A stretch of 64,000 nt of DNA from Sphingomonas changnyeongensis. Lineage in GTDB: Bacteria; Pseudomonadota; Alphaproteobacteria; Sphingomonadales; Sphingomonadaceae. The notes below the pieces were generated by a model, which saw only the letters and a list, made by a program, of their open reading frames with translations, did no database searches and was not told the DNA's origin. Within the stretch, counting starts at the first letter, position 1, and each line of letters begins with the position of its first letter. The stretch lies in assembly GCF_009913435.1 (NCBI RefSeq), contig NZ_CP047895.1:124001-188000 (forward strand), read 5' to 3'. A program made the translations under genes and the position numbers. Of this stretch, positions 9,242 to 19,546 are shown piece by piece.

Positions 9242-10627
9242 TCAGCCGCGCTGCGGCCTGACCCGCAGCGTCAGCAGCGCGGCCAGCAGCATCAGCGCGC
9301 CCGACAGCATCAGCACATGGCGCGGATCGCCCCCCAGCAGCGGGCGGTAGATGAGCGGCATGGTCAGGCTCTGGATCATCATCGGCACGACGATGAACAT
9401 GTTGAAAATGCCCATATAGATGCCGGTGCGCTCAGGCGGGATCGCGTCGGCCAGCATCACATAGGGATTGCCCATCATGCTTGCCCAGCCAATGCCGATG
9501 CCCAACATCGGCAGCGCCATCAGCCAGGGATCCGCAAGCCCGGGCAGCACGATCATCGCCGCGCCCGATACGGTCAGCGCCAGCGCATGGATGCGGGCCG
9601 GGCCGGCGCGGCGGACGAGCGGCACCATCGCGAGCGCGGCGGCAAAGGCGATGAAGTTGTAGAAGCCGCCCAGCCGCCCGTTGAGCAGGGCCGCCTCGCG
9701 AAAGCCGGCGCTCAGCGGATCGGCGGTGTCGAACAGGCTGCGCGCCAGCGCATGGACGACGAACTGCCAATAGGCGAACATCGCATACCATTGGCAGAGC
9801 ATCGGCAGCGCCAGCGCCCGCATCGGCGCGGGCATGTCGCGGATCGCAGCCCACAGATCACCAAGCGCCCCGCCCGGTGCGGCGCGCCCGGCCTCAAGCG
9901 CCGCCGCCTGGGCGGGATCGAGCGGCAGCTCTGGAACGCGCAGCACCGACCACAGCACCGTCGACAGCGACAGGACGCCGCCGACCGCAAAGGCGATGCC
10001 GGTGACCGTGGGGATGTTGTTGGCGCCGACCGCATCGGCCCCCACCCCCCACCAGACAAGGATCGACGGCGACAGATAGGACAGTGTCTGGGCAAGGCCG
10101 GTAAAGGCGCTCTGCGTCAGAAAGCCGAGCGGGCGCTGATCGGCGGCCAGCCGGTCGCTCACATAAGCGCGATACGGCTCCATCGTCACATTGTTGGCGG
10201 CATCGAGCACCCAGAGCAGGCTGGCCGCCGCCCACAATGCCGGGCTGTGCGGCATGGCGAACAGGCACAGCGAACACAGCAGCGCCCCGATCAGGAAATA
10301 GGGCGTCCGCCGGCCGAAGCGCGACACCGTGCGGTCGCTGAGCGCGCCGACCAGCGGCTGGACGATCAGCCCGGTCATCGGCCCGGCGAGCCAGAGCAGC
10401 GGCAGGCTCGCCTCGTCCGCGCCCAGATAGGCATAGATCGGCCCCATATTGCTCTGCTGCAGCCCGAAGCTGAACTGGAGGCCAAGGAAACCAAGGTTCA
10501 TCTCGGCGATGCGCAGCAGCGACAGGCGCGGCCTGGCGGCCCCCGCGCACCCACCCGCCGGGCTGTTGCCGGACGAACTGTTGCCGGACGGGCCTTCGCG
10601 TCCCCCGTGCGTCTGGGTGGCCGTCAT
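9242..10627 (-). CDS. MFS sugar transporter, sucrose/maltose-proton symporter type
   Basis: The 461-residue product is a twelve-helix major facilitator of the GPH/SLC45-like sugar symporter type. It has [20 protein letters not shown] in helix 1, the loop motif [19 protein letters not shown] after helix 3, and [19 protein letters not shown]. The start at 10627 (MTATQTHGG) is preceded by GGGAGAGAGAG, a good binding site. It diverges from the TonB receptor/GH68/kinase operon across a promoter region with two tandem LacI-type operators. The inferred job is uptake of sucrose or a related fructoside across the inner membrane. Confidence 0.88.
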   Translation of the reverse strand: MTATQTHGGREGPSGNSSSGNSPAGGCAGAARPRLSLLRIAEMNLGFLGLQFSFGLQQSNMGPIYAYLGADEASLPLLWLAGPMTGLIVQPLVGALSDRTVSRFGRRTPYFLIGALLCSLCLFAMPHSPALWAAASLLWVLDAANNVTMEPYRAYVSDRLAADQRPLGFLTQSAFTGLAQTLSYLSPSILVWWGVGADAVGANNIPTVTGIAFAVGGVLSLSTVLWSVLRVPELPLDPAQAAALEAGRAAPGGALGDLWAAIRDMPAPMRALALPMLCQWYAMFAYWQFVVHALARSLFDTADPLSAGFREAALLNGRLGGFYNFIAFAAALAMVPLVRRAGPARIHALALTVSGAAMIVLPGLADPWLMALPMLGIGIGWASMMGNPYVMLADAIPPERTGIYMGIFNMFIVVPMMIQSLTMPLIYRPLLGGDPRHVLMLSGALMLLAALLTLRVRPQRG

Positions 10628-10737
10628 CTCTCTCTCCCGCTCCCGGGCGGCCGGCCGCCATGCTTGTGCGATGGCCAGGTCGCAGCTGCCCTGCACCGGC
10701 CAGCATAGCGCGGCGGCGGGCGACGACAATCAAGAAT

Positions 10738-10761
10738 GCAATCGATTGCGCAATCGATTGC
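10738..10761. promoter_or_regulatory. Tandem LacI-family operators
   Basis: Two perfect 12-bp palindromes, GCAATCGATTGC at 10738-10749 and again at 10750-10761, lie back to back between the divergent MFS and TonB receptor genes. Each has the central CG flanked by A/T-rich half-sites typical of LacI-family sites. They are 60-120 bases from both start codons. The likely repressor is the LacI protein encoded at 15,584-16,581. Confidence 0.8.
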
Positions 10762-10820
10762 GAAATATTATACCGCTGCCAACGCCGTGCAAAAAACGGC
10801 AAGCAGGGGAGATGCAGGAT

Positions 10821-13319
10821 ATGGTGAAGCACCACGCATTGCTGGCTGGCGTCATGTTGCCGGCGCTCGCGGCGGCAACCGCAATGCCCGCCCATGCCGC
10901 GCGGATCGCGGACCCGGCCCAGGCCGATGTCGCCGCGCAGACTGATGAGTCCGCTGCAGCGCCCGCCGACGACATCGTCGTCACCGCCGTGGCGCGCGGC
11001 CAGAACCGGCTCGACGCGACGGTTGCGACGAGCGCGCTGTCGGGTGCCGCGCTCATCGACCTTGCGCCGCGTTCGGCGGCCGAGGCGTTCCGCCAGATCC
11101 CCGGCATTCGCGCCGAAGCCTCGGGCGGCGAAGGCAATGCCAACATCGCCGTGCGCGGCCTGCCGGTCGCCTCGGGCGGGGCGAAGTTCCTCCAGCTTCA
11201 GGAAGACGGGCTGCCGGTCCTCGAGTTTGGCGACATCACCTTCGGCAATGCCGACATCTTTGTGCGCACCGATTTCAACATCGCCCGGATCGAGGCGGTG
11301 CGCGGCGGCTCGGCCTCGACCTTCGCCTCCAACTCGCCGGGCGGGGTGATCAACTTCATCTCCAAGACCGGCGAGCAGGAAGGCGGCGCGATCCAGACGA
11401 CGCTCGGGCTGGATTATGAGGAATATCGCGTCGATTTCGATTATGGCGCGCCGATCGGCAAGGACTGGAGCTTCCATGTCGGCGGCTTCTACCGCCAGGG
11501 CGAAGGCCCGCGCCGGCTGGGCTATGACGGGCTGAAGGGCGGGCAGATCAAGCTCAACCTCACCCGCAAGTTCGAGGGCGGCTATATCCGCTTCTTCGGC
11601 AAATATCTGGATGACCGCGCGGTCGGCTATCTGCCCAATCCGGTGCGCGTGACCGGCACCGACGCCGATCCGACCTATACCAGCCTGCCCGGCTTCAGCA
11701 TCAACGGCGACAGCCTGCATTCGCGCGGCTTCCTGCAGGCGCTGTCGCTCAACGGCCAGAATGTCGCCCAGCGTTTCGACGTGACCGACGGCATGCGCCC
11801 GCTGGTCAAGGCGTTCGGCTTTGAAACCTCGATCGACGTCGATGACGACTGGACGCTGGTCAACCGCTTCCGCTTTTCCGACGTGTCGGGCGGCTTCACC
11901 TCGCCCTTCCCGGCTTCGGTCGGCACGGCAGGCGCGATCGCGACCGAACTGGGCGGCGCGGGCGCGACGGCGCGCTTTGCAACCGGCCCCAATGCCGGCC
12001 AGGCGGTGCCCGCGGGCACGCTGGTCGCGCGCGTCGTGCTGTTCAACACCCGGCTCAACAGCCTTGATAACATCACCAACGACCTGCGGCTGACCCGCGA
12101 TCTGACGATCGGCGGGGGCGAGGGCGCGGTCACCTTCGGCTTTTACAAGTCGCGGCAGGACATCGCGACCGACTGGCTGTGGACGTCGCACCTGCTCGAG
12201 GTGCGCGGCGGCGGCAATGCCGGGCTGATCGACATCCGCACCACCGGCGGCGCGGCGGTCACCGATGGAGGCACCGTGGCTTATGGCGCGAGCTTTTTCG
12301 GCGGCTGCTGCCGCCGGGTCTATGACCTGAGCTATGATACCAACGCGCCGTTCGCCTCGCTCAACATGCGTTTCGGCAAGCTGTCGGTCGATGGCGCGCT
12401 GCGCTATGATTTCGGTCGCGCGCGCGGCACCACCTTCGGTGCCGATCTGGGTGGCGGTCGGGTCGGCACACGGCCGGTCGATGTCGATGGCAATGGCACC
12501 ATCTCCACCGCCGAACAGCTGACCTCGGTCGTCCCGCTCGGCAGCCCGGCACCGGTTGATTACAATTACGACTATCTGTCCTACTCGCTGGGCCTGAACT
12601 ACCGGCTGGCCGACACGCTGGCGCTGTTTGCCAGCTATGCGCGCGGCGGCCGCGCCAATGCCGACCGGCTGCTGTTCAACGACAATAATGTCAGCACGAC
12701 CACCGGCGCGCTGCGCAACCCGGCGCTGGCGGTGGACTTTGTCCGCCAGCTGGAAGGCGGGGTGAAATATCGCGACGGCGGCACCCAGCTTTACGCCACG
12801 CTGTTCCATGCCCGCACCGAGGAACAGAATTTCGAGGCGACGACGCAAAGGCTGTTCGACCGCTCCTACCGCGCCTGGGGCCTTGAGCTGGAAGGCAGCA
12901 TCCGGCGCGGCGGCTTCACCTTGTCGGCCGGGGCCACCTATACCGATGCCGAAATCACCCGCGACGCCGTCAACCCGGCCGTTGCCGGCAACCGGCCGCG
13001 CCGCCAGGCGGACTTCATCTATCAGGCGACCGCCCAGTATGAAACCGACCGGTTCGCGCTGGGGGCCAATATGGTCGGCACCACCGACAGCTATGCGCAG
13101 GACGACAACCGGCTGAAGCTGCCGGGCTTCACCCAGGTCAACGCCTTTGCCCGGTTCACCCCGGTGCCGCGCGTCACCCTGTCGGTGAACGCCAACAACC
13201 TGTTCGACGTCAACGGCTTCACCGAGGCGGAGGAAGCCTCGATCCCCGCAGACGGCATTGTGCGCGCACGCTCGATCAACGGCCGCACCGTCTCGGCCGC
13301 CGTCCGGTTCGACTTCTGA
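10821..13319 (+). CDS. TonB-dependent receptor of the sucrose locus
   Basis: This is an outer-membrane active transporter. The 832-residue product has a signal peptide (MVKHHALLAGVMLPALAAAT ending in PAHA-A), a TonB-box-like DDIVVTAVARG, a plug domain (about 55-180, with GNANIAVRGLPVASGG and RGGSASTFASNSPGG) and a barrel ending in the aromatic VRFDF. The start at 10821 gives GGGGAG a 9-base spacing; an in-frame ATG at 10812 is possible. Residues 554-565, DVDGNGTISTAE, form a perfect EF-hand calcium loop inside the barrel. It overlaps the GH68 start (TGATG) and is inferred to bring sucrose or fructosides into the periplasm. Confidence 0.92.
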   Translation: MVKHHALLAGVMLPALAAATAMPAHAARIADPAQADVAAQTDESAAAPADDIVVTAVARGQNRLDATVATSALSGAALIDLAPRSAAEAFRQIPGIRAEASGGEGNANIAVRGLPVASGGAKFLQLQEDGLPVLEFGDITFGNADIFVRTDFNIARIEAVRGGSASTFASNSPGGVINFISKTGEQEGGAIQTTLGLDYEEYRVDFDYGAPIGKDWSFHVGGFYRQGEGPRRLGYDGLKGGQIKLNLTRKFEGGYIRFFGKYLDDRAVGYLPNPVRVTGTDADPTYTSLPGFSINGDSLHSRGFLQALSLNGQNVAQRFDVTDGMRPLVKAFGFETSIDVDDDWTLVNRFRFSDVSGGFTSPFPASVGTAGAIATELGGAGATARFATGPNAGQAVPAGTLVARVVLFNTRLNSLDNITNDLRLTRDLTIGGGEGAVTFGFYKSRQDIATDWLWTSHLLEVRGGGNAGLIDIRTTGGAAVTDGGTVAYGASFFGGCCRRVYDLSYDTNAPFASLNMRFGKLSVDGALRYDFGRARGTTFGADLGGGRVGTRPVDVDGNGTISTAEQLTSVVPLGSPAPVDYNYDYLSYSLGLNYRLADTLALFASYARGGRANADRLLFNDNNVSTTTGALRNPALAVDFVRQLEGGVKYRDGGTQLYATLFHARTEEQNFEATTQRLFDRSYRAWGLELEGSIRRGGFTLSAGATYTDAEITRDAVNPAVAGNRPRRQADFIYQATAQYETDRFALGANMVGTTDSYAQDDNRLKLPGFTQVNAFARFTPVPRVTLSVNANNLFDVNGFTEAEEASIPADGIVRARSINGRTVSAAVRFDF

Positions 13320-14472
13320 TGCTGGACGCCCGGGCGGACGGCGCCCTGCCCGGGCCGGACGGCCCGGGCGCGGCGATCACCAGTCACTGGACCCGCGCGC
13401 ATCTGCTGGCGCTTGCCGCACCGGCCCATGCGCCGGTGATCGGCCGGGCGGATGCGCCGCCGCTGCTGCCCGGCCATGACCTGTGGGACTGGTGGCCGGT
13501 GCAGGACCGGTCGGGCGCGATTGCCGGGATTGCCAGCGGGATGCTCGCCATCTTCCTGTCCGCCCCCGAAGGGCCGGACCCGGATGCCCGCCACGGCATT
13601 GCGCGGCTGCGGCTGATGCACCGGGCGGCCGATGGCGGCTGGCGCGATCTCGGCCCGCTGTTTCCCGACGGTTTTTCGCCGGGCAGCCGCGAATGGTCCG
13701 GCTCGGCGGTGCTGGGCGATGATGGTGTCACCCTCGCCGTCCATTTCACCGCCGCCGGGCGGCGCGGCGAGACCGCGACCAGCTTTGACCAGCGGCTGTT
13801 CGTGACCGAGACGCGGCTCGACGGGGTGCGCCCCACCGGCTGGAGCGTGCCGCGCGAAACGGTCGCCGCCGACGGCGTCCATTACCAGACCGACATGGCG
13901 GGCGGCGGCGCGATCGGCACGATCAAGGCGTTTCGCGACCCGGCCTTTTTCCACGATCCCGCGACGGGACGCGACCATCTGCTGTTCGCCGCCTCGCTCG
14001 CCGGATCGGCGGCGGCGTTCAACGGCGCGATCGGCTGGGCGGTGGCGGACGGGGACAAATGGCGGCTGCTGCCGCCGCTGATCGCCGCCGAAGGGCTGAA
14101 CAACGAGCTGGAACGCCCGCACATCGTCTGCCGCGACGGGCTTTATTATCTGTTCTGGTCGACCCAGAACAAGGTGTTCGATCCCGCAGGCCCCGCGGGG
14201 CCGACCGGGCTTTACGGTATGGTGGCCGACCGCATCGAGGGCCATACCGGCCGCTCAATGGTGCTGGCCTGGTGTTCGCCAACCCGTCACAGGCCCCGCA
14301 TCAGGCCTATAGCTGGTGGGTGACCGCCGATCTTCAGGTGCTCAGCTTTGCCGACATGATCGGCGCGGCCCACGCCCCCGCCAGCGCGGCCGAGGCGCGC
14401 GCCTGTTTCGGCGGCACGGTTGCGCCGACGCTGCAGCTGATGCTGGCCGGCGACCGGGCATGGCTCGCATGA
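13319..14472 (+). CDS. Glycoside hydrolase family 68 enzyme, broken by one missing base
   Basis: GH68 enzymes (levansucrase, beta-fructofuranosidase) cleave sucrose and transfer or release fructose. Visible landmarks are the nucleophile Asp in HDLWDWWPVQ (D57), REWSGSA, the transition-state Asp in FRDP (D207) and the acid/base Glu in NNELERPHIV (E265). The frame breaks near GGGCC at 14239-14243; one added C gives EGPYRPLNGAGLV and then QAYSWWV, both family motifs, for 384 residues. No signal peptide is present, so the enzyme should be cytoplasmic and act on imported sucrose. It overlaps the receptor gene before it and the kinase gene after it. Confidence 0.9.
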
Positions 14473-15392
14473 CGGGCGCGCCGCTTCCTGCTGGGCCGCT
14501 TACTGCTGGCCCACTTACTGCCGGAATCGAGCTGGGCGGGACCAAATCCATCGCCGTGCTGGCGCGCGGCCCGCAGATCCTCGACCGTGTCCGCGTGGCG
14601 ACCGAGGATCCGGAGACGGTGCTGGGCGGCATGATGGCGGCCCTTGACGGCTGGCAGGCGGCGGGCGCGGCGATTGCGGGGCTGGGCATTGCCAGCTTCG
14701 GCCCGCTCTGCCTCGATCCCGCGCTGCCCGATTTCGGGCGGCTGACGACGACGCCCAAACAAGGCTGGGCGGGGACCGACCTGCTCGCGCCCTTCCGGCG
14801 CTTCGGTCTGCCGGTCGCGCTGGATACCGACGTCAATGGCGCGGCGCTTGCCGAAGGGCGGTGGGGCGCGGCGCAGGGCCTGTCAGTCCATGCCTATCTG
14901 ACCATCGGCACCGGGATTGGCGGCGGCGCGGTGGTGAACGGCCGGCCGCTGCACGGCCTGATGCACCCGGAAATGGGCCATGTCCGCCCCGCCTCTGCGC
15001 CCGCGTCAGGCTTTGCCGGCATCTGCCCCTATCATGGCAACTGTCTGGAAGGGCTGGCGTCCGGCCCGGCGATCGCCGCGCGCACCGGGCGGCCCGCGCA
15101 CGAGATCGGCGATGACGACCCGGTCTGGCCGATGATCGCGGACGAACTGGCGACGCTGATCGCTAACCTGCTGCTGATCCTGTCGCCGCAGCGCATCCTG
15201 ATCGGCGGCGGCGTTGGCAGCCGGGCGGTGCTGCTGCCGCATCTGCGCCGGGCGACCGCCCGGATGCTCGGCGGCTATCTGGCTCCGGTCACGCCGGACG
15301 CGCTCGACCGGCTGATCACCGCCCCGGCGCTCGGATCCGATGCGGGGCCGCTGGGCGCGGTCGCGCTGGCCGAAATGGCGGCGGCCGGCTGA
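14469..15392 (+). CDS. ROK-family fructokinase
   Basis: The kinase phosphorylates a free hexose, here most likely fructose released by the GH68 enzyme. The 307-residue product has the ROK phosphate loop [16 protein letters not shown], the catalytic Asp in [12 protein letters not shown], the [12 protein letters not shown] loop, MHPEMGHVR and the zinc motif [16 protein letters not shown] typical of the fructokinase branch. The start overlaps the GH68 stop (ATGA); an ATG at 14460 is also in frame. A short PLTAG duplication occurs near residue 10. Copy C of the composite repeat follows. Confidence 0.9.
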   Translation: MTGAPLPAGPLTAGPLTAGIELGGTKSIAVLARGPQILDRVRVATEDPETVLGGMMAALDGWQAAGAAIAGLGIASFGPLCLDPALPDFGRLTTTPKQGWAGTDLLAPFRRFGLPVALDTDVNGAALAEGRWGAAQGLSVHAYLTIGTGIGGGAVVNGRPLHGLMHPEMGHVRPASAPASGFAGICPYHGNCLEGLASGPAIAARTGRPAHEIGDDDPVWPMIADELATLIANLLLILSPQRILIGGGVGSRAVLLPHLRRATARMLGGYLAPVTPDALDRLITAPALGSDAGPLGAVALAEMAAAG

Positions 15393-15580
15393 GGGAAGTT
15401 GTTTGCTGTGCGCCTTACGGCGCAGGGGCGGCGTGGCTTGTGCTGCGGCTGACGCCGCAGGAGCGGCACCGGCCCGCTCCCCCACCCGGCCTCCCGACGG
15501 CAGCATACTATGGGAGGCCGGGTGGGGGAGCGGGCCGGTGCCGTTCTTCCCAAACAAACAACACCCGGTGCCGTGCTTCC
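15391..15580. repeat. Composite palindromic repeat, copy C
   Basis: The core is a perfect 31-bp inverted repeat, 15465-15495 with 15512-15542. The outer flanks are also complementary: AGTTGTTTGCTG on the left and CAAACAAACAACA on the right. Two small hairpin modules lie at the left, and the tail CCCGGTGCCG recurs at the right. It fills the gap between the convergent kinase and lacI genes. Confidence 0.9.
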
Positions 15581-15583
15581 CCC

Positions 15584-16581
15584 TCAGCCTGAGCCGCGCA
15601 GCGCCAGTTCGGGTGCCATGGTGACCGAACGGGCGTCACGCCCGTCGATCCGCGCGAACAGCAGCTCGACCAGCAGCTCCGCCCCGCGCGCGACATGCTG
15701 GCGCACGGTGGACAGCGGCGGGCTGGTGTGGCGCGCCAGCGGAATGTCGTCAAAGCCGATCACCGCCACCTGATCGGGCACGGCGATGCCGCGCGCGCCG
15801 AGCACGCTCAACGCGCTCATCGCGATCACGTCCGATGCCGCGACGATGCCGTCGGGCGGCGACTCGCTGTCGAGATAGCGGGCGATTTCGCCCGCCGAGG
15901 CATCGGTGGTCAGATGAACGGGGACCAGCCGTCCCTCCCCCCGCCTTCGTCCAGGGCGGCGCAGAAACCCTGATAGCGGGCGGCGAACTCAGGCACCGCC
16001 GGATTGCCAAAAAACGCCAGCCGGCGACGCCCCCTACCCAGCAGATGCGCGGCCGCCATCCGGCCGCCCGCGACATTGTCGGTGCCGACGGTCAGCTGCT
16101 GATAGCCGTGCACCGCCGCCCCCCAGACAACCAGCGGCCGGAACCGGGCGGCGACCCGCTCGATCACGTCGATCTGGTCGGACTGGCCGATCAGGATCAC
16201 GCCGTCGACCCGGCCCGAATCGACAATCGCGTCCAGCCAGTCATCGGCCTCCGGAATGACGCGCGACAGCAGCAGGTCGCGCCCGCGCGCCGCCAGCGCG
16301 TCGGCGAGCGGGCCGAGCAGGCTCATGAAGAACGGATCGGACAGATGCTGGCCGGTTTCATGGCCGAGCGGCAGCACGACGCCGATCGCGCCCGTGCGCC
16401 CGAGGCGCAGGTTGCGCGCCGCCTGGTTGATGCGAAAGCCATGCTCGCGCGCCAGCGCGCCGATCCGGTCGCGCGTCTCGGCGCGGATCGCGGGATTGCC
16501 CGCCAGCGCCCGCGACACGGTGGAAACCGAAACGCCGGCCAGTTTGGCCAGCTCGGCCAGCGAACCAATCGGAGCCTTCAT
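15584..16581 (-). CDS. LacI-family transcription repressor, broken by one missing base
   Basis: The protein is inferred to repress the neighbouring sugar locus and to be released by a sugar or sugar phosphate. The N-terminus has the LacI helix-turn-helix (residues 6-26, SLAELAKLAGVSVSTVSRAL) and hinge NQAARNLRLGRTG. A periplasmic-binding-like sensor ends with VIGFDDIPLARHTSPPLSTV. The frame breaks in the six-C run at 15937-15942; one more base gives DEGGGEGRLVPVHLTTDASA and 332 residues, the family length. It sits at the far end of the locus, convergent with the kinase. The tandem GCAATCGATTGC sites are its likely target. Confidence 0.9.
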
Positions 16582-16651
16582 GACCGTTCCATGCCATGGC
16601 CGGCCGCCCCCCGCCAGCCCGGCAGGGGTTAAGTTTCTGGCCCCAAAGGCT

Positions 16652-17596
16652 TCAGGGCGCGGTGCCGGGCGGGCGCGATTCGGCCAGGATCAGCGCGAAC
16701 TGGTCATCGGCATCGGTCCATTCCCTGATCGGGCTCCACCCCCCGGCGCGCAGCAGCAGCCGTGCCTCGCGCGGGCCATATTTATGGCTGTTTTCGGTGT
16801 GGATGGTCTCACCGGCCGCCATCCCAAACGTCTCGCCCGCGATGGTGAAGCTCAAGTCGCGCACCGCCTCGAGATGCATTTCGATCCGCGCCTCGTCATC
16901 GTTCCAGCGCGCACGGTGGACAAAGCCGTCGACCGGAATGTCGGCGTCCAGCTCGCGGTTGATCCGGTGCAGCAGGTTGAGGTTGAACCGCGCGGTCACG
17001 CCGGCGGCATCGTCATAGGCGGCGATCAGTGTGCCGACATCCTTCACCCGGTCGATGCCGATCAGCAGCATCGCGCCCTCACCCAGCGTCTCGGCCATCG
17101 CGCGCAGCAGATTGACCGCGGTGCGCGGCACCATGTTGCCGATCGTCGAACCGGGGAAAAAGCCGAGCTTGGGCAGCGCCGCGATCGCGGGCGGCGGTTC
17201 GATCGGCAGCATGAAATCCGCCTCGACCGGCAGGATCGACAGGCGCGGAAAGCCCGAGGCGAGCGCTGCCGCCGATTCGCGCAGAAACTCGCCCGAAATG
17301 TCGATCGGCACATAGGCGGCCGGCCGCACCGCGCCCAGGATATGCGGCGTCTTGACCGACGATCCCGATCCGAACTCGACGACCGCGCGCCCCGGCCCGA
17401 CCGCCTCGGCGATGTCGGGCGCGGCGGCGGCGAGCAGCGCGGTCTCCACCCGGGTCGGGTAATATTCGGGCAGCGCGGTGATTTTTTCGAACAGCAGCGA
17501 CCCCTGATGGTCATAGAACCAGCGCGCCGGGATCGCCCGCGGACGCATGCGGAACCCGGCGAGCACATCGGCGCGGAATGCGGGGTCGGCGGTCAT
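16652..17596 (-). CDS. egtD: L-histidine N-alpha-methyltransferase EgtD
   Basis: EgtD trimethylates histidine to hercynine with S-adenosylmethionine, the first step of ergothioneine synthesis. The 314-residue product has IPARWFYDHQGSLLFEKITA and LPEYYPTRVE at the N-terminus, the SAM site EFGSGSSVKTPHIL, and YVPIDISGEFL, FFPGSTIGNM and HTENSHKY, all family landmarks. The ATG at 17596 is preferred over a GTG at 17632 that would overlap egtB. It lies directly behind egtB, 26 bases downstream, as a two-gene operon. Confidence 0.93.
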   Translation of the reverse strand: MTADPAFRADVLAGFRMRPRAIPARWFYDHQGSLLFEKITALPEYYPTRVETALLAAAAPDIAEAVGPGRAVVEFGSGSSVKTPHILGAVRPAAYVPIDISGEFLRESAAALASGFPRLSILPVEADFMLPIEPPPAIAALPKLGFFPGSTIGNMVPRTAVNLLRAMAETLGEGAMLLIGIDRVKDVGTLIAAYDDAAGVTARFNLNLLHRINRELDADIPVDGFVHRARWNDDEARIEMHLEAVRDLSFTIAGETFGMAAGETIHTENSHKYGPREARLLLRAGGWSPIREWTDADDQFALILAESRPPGTAP

Positions 17597-17622
17597 CGTC
17601 CGCCCGCCCGGATGCACGCCGG

Positions 17623-18885
17623 TCAGCTGCACGGGTCGCTCGCCAGGCGCAGGCCGTTGAACTGCCAGCGCTGATGGGGGTAGAAGAAGTTGCGATAGCT
17701 TGCGCGGGCATGGCCGCGCGGCGTCGCGCAGCTGCCGCCGCGCAGCACGAACTGGCCGCTCATGAACTTGCCATTATATTCGCCGACCGCGCCGGCTGCC
17801 GGGCGGAAGCCCGGATAGGGGCGATAGGCGCTGCCCGTCCATTCCCAGACGCCGCCGAACAGGCCGTGATCGCCGGGCAGCGGCCGCACCGCGACCGGCG
17901 CGTCGAGGAAATTGCCGCTGGCCGGATCATGGTCGGCAGCGGCGGCTTCCCATTCGAACTCGGTCGGCAGCCGCGCCCCGGCCCAGGCGGCAAAGGCATC
18001 GGCCTCGAACAGGCTGATATGCGTGACCGGTGCGGCGGGATCGACCGGATGCAGCCCGTCGAGCCCGAAGCTCAGCCACCCGCCCTCGCCGTCGCGCTGC
18101 CAGTAGAGCGGCGCCTCGATCCGCTCGCGCTGGATGAATGCCCAGCCATCGGCCAGCCACCAGCGCGGCGTCTGATAGCCCCTGTCGGCAATGAACGCCG
18201 CCCATTCGCCGGCGGTGACCGGCCGGTCGGCGAGCCGGTGCGGCGCCAGCAGCACGCGGTGGCGCGGCCCTTCATTGTCGAACGCAAAGCCCGGCCCGGC
18301 ATGGCCGATCTCGACCACCCCCTCCGCCCCGTCGCGCCAGCCCATGGGCGGCGGCGGCGGTGCGGGCTCCCGGCGCTGCGGCCGGAATGCAGGGTGAAGC
18401 GGGTTCTGCGCGAACAGGTGCAGCAGATCGGTCAGCAGCAGCTCCTGATGCTGCTGTTCATGCGCCAGCCCCAGTTCAATAAGCGCCGCCTGGTCAGGCG
18501 TCAGCATGGCCATCGCCCCGGCCATCGCGGCATCGACATGGGCGCGATAGGCGCAGATGTCGGCCAGTGACGGGCGCGTCAGCAGACCGCGCTGCGGCCG
18601 GGGGTGGCGCGGGCCCTCGGCCTCGTAATAGCTGTTGAACAGATAGGCGAAGGCGGGATCGAACGGCCGGTAACCGGGCAGATCGCGCAGCACGAAGGTT
18701 TCGAAGAACCAGCTGGTGTGCGCCAGATGCCATTTGGCGGGCGACGCATCGTCCATCGACTGGACGGTGGCATCGGCATCACTCAGCCCCTCGACCAGCG
18801 CCATGCTGAACGCACGGACCTGGGCAAACAGGGCGGCCAGATCCGCCACGGGCGGGTCGGACCGGAAAGGGCGGGCGGCAGTCAT
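17623..18885 (-). CDS. egtB: Ergothioneine biosynthesis sulfoxide synthase EgtB
   Basis: EgtB is a non-heme iron enzyme that joins a thiol (gamma-glutamylcysteine or cysteine) to hercynine with oxygen. The 420-residue product has an N-terminal DinB-like domain with the iron ligands in KWHLAHTSWFFE (about 51-62) and AHEQQHQELL (H142, H146). The C-terminal formylglycine-generating-enzyme-like domain has LPTEFEWEAAA, GGVWEWTGSAY and the C-terminal FVLRGGSCATPRGH followed by YRNFFYPHQRWQFNGLRLA. The start at 18885 (MTAARPFRSD) fits the family. No egtC or egtA is visible. Confidence 0.93.
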   Translation of the reverse strand: MTAARPFRSDPPVADLAALFAQVRAFSMALVEGLSDADATVQSMDDASPAKWHLAHTSWFFETFVLRDLPGYRPFDPAFAYLFNSYYEAEGPRHPRPQRGLLTRPSLADICAYRAHVDAAMAGAMAMLTPDQAALIELGLAHEQQHQELLLTDLLHLFAQNPLHPAFRPQRREPAPPPPPMGWRDGAEGVVEIGHAGPGFAFDNEGPRHRVLLAPHRLADRPVTAGEWAAFIADRGYQTPRWWLADGWAFIQRERIEAPLYWQRDGEGGWLSFGLDGLHPVDPAAPVTHISLFEADAFAAWAGARLPTEFEWEAAAADHDPASGNFLDAPVAVRPLPGDHGLFGGVWEWTGSAYRPYPGFRPAAGAVGEYNGKFMSGQFVLRGGSCATPRGHARASYRNFFYPHQRWQFNGLRLASDPCS

Positions 18886-18958
18886 CGGGCGGCGATCATA
18901 GCCGGCTCCCGCGACATTGTCGTGACCGGACCGGCGCCCGCATGCCGCGCCGCAACCG

Positions 18959-19528
18959 TCAGCGGGTCGCGCCCGGTTTCCACAGCACGTCGCCGCCATT
19001 GCGGCTGGCGACCAGCCGCGCTGCGACGAACAGATGGTCCGACAGCCGGTTGAGATAGGCGAGTGCCTGCGGGTTGAGCGGCACCTGCCCCGCTGCGACC
19101 ACGGCGGTGCGTTCGGCACGGCGGACAATGGCGCGCGCCAGATGCAGCGCGGCGACGCCGGGCGTGCCGCCGGGCAGGATGAACGAGGTGAGCGGCGGAA
19201 GATCGGCGTTCATCGCGTCAATCTCCGCCTCCAGCCGCGCGACCTGGGCGGGGACGATGCGCAGCACCATGTCGGACGGCGCAAAGCTTTCGCCCGGCGT
19301 CGCAAAATCGGCCCCGAGGTCGAACAGGTCGTTCTGGATGCGCTTGAGGTCGCCGACCACCGGATCGTCGCCCAGCGCCGCGATGGCGACGCCCAGCGCG
19401 CTGTTGGCTTCATCGACATCGCCGATCAGCGCGAGGCGCGCGGCGCTTTTGGGCACGCGCGAGCCATCGACCAGCCCGGTCGTGCCATCATCGCCGGTGC
19501 GCGTGTAGATGCGGTTGAGCTTGACCAT
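18959..19528 (-). CDS. Cob(I)alamin adenosyltransferase, PduO type
   Basis: The enzyme makes adenosylcobalamin from cob(I)alamin and ATP. The 189-residue product is a PduO-type adenosyltransferase: the N-terminal ATP site MVKLNRIYTRTGDDGTTGL, then GDVDEANSALGVA, the QNDLFDLGADFATP helix, FILPGGTPGVAALHLARAIV and RRAERTAV, and the C-terminal LNRLSDHLFVAARL. All motif residues are present. It is followed upstream by a small membrane protein gene on the same strand, 18 bases away. Confidence 0.93.
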   Translation of the reverse strand: MVKLNRIYTRTGDDGTTGLVDGSRVPKSAARLALIGDVDEANSALGVAIAALGDDPVVGDLKRIQNDLFDLGADFATPGESFAPSDMVLRIVPAQVARLEAEIDAMNADLPPLTSFILPGGTPGVAALHLARAIVRRAERTAVVAAGQVPLNPQALAYLNRLSDHLFVAARLVASRNGGDVLWKPGATR

Positions 19529-19546
19529 CGCGACGGGCCGGTCGGG

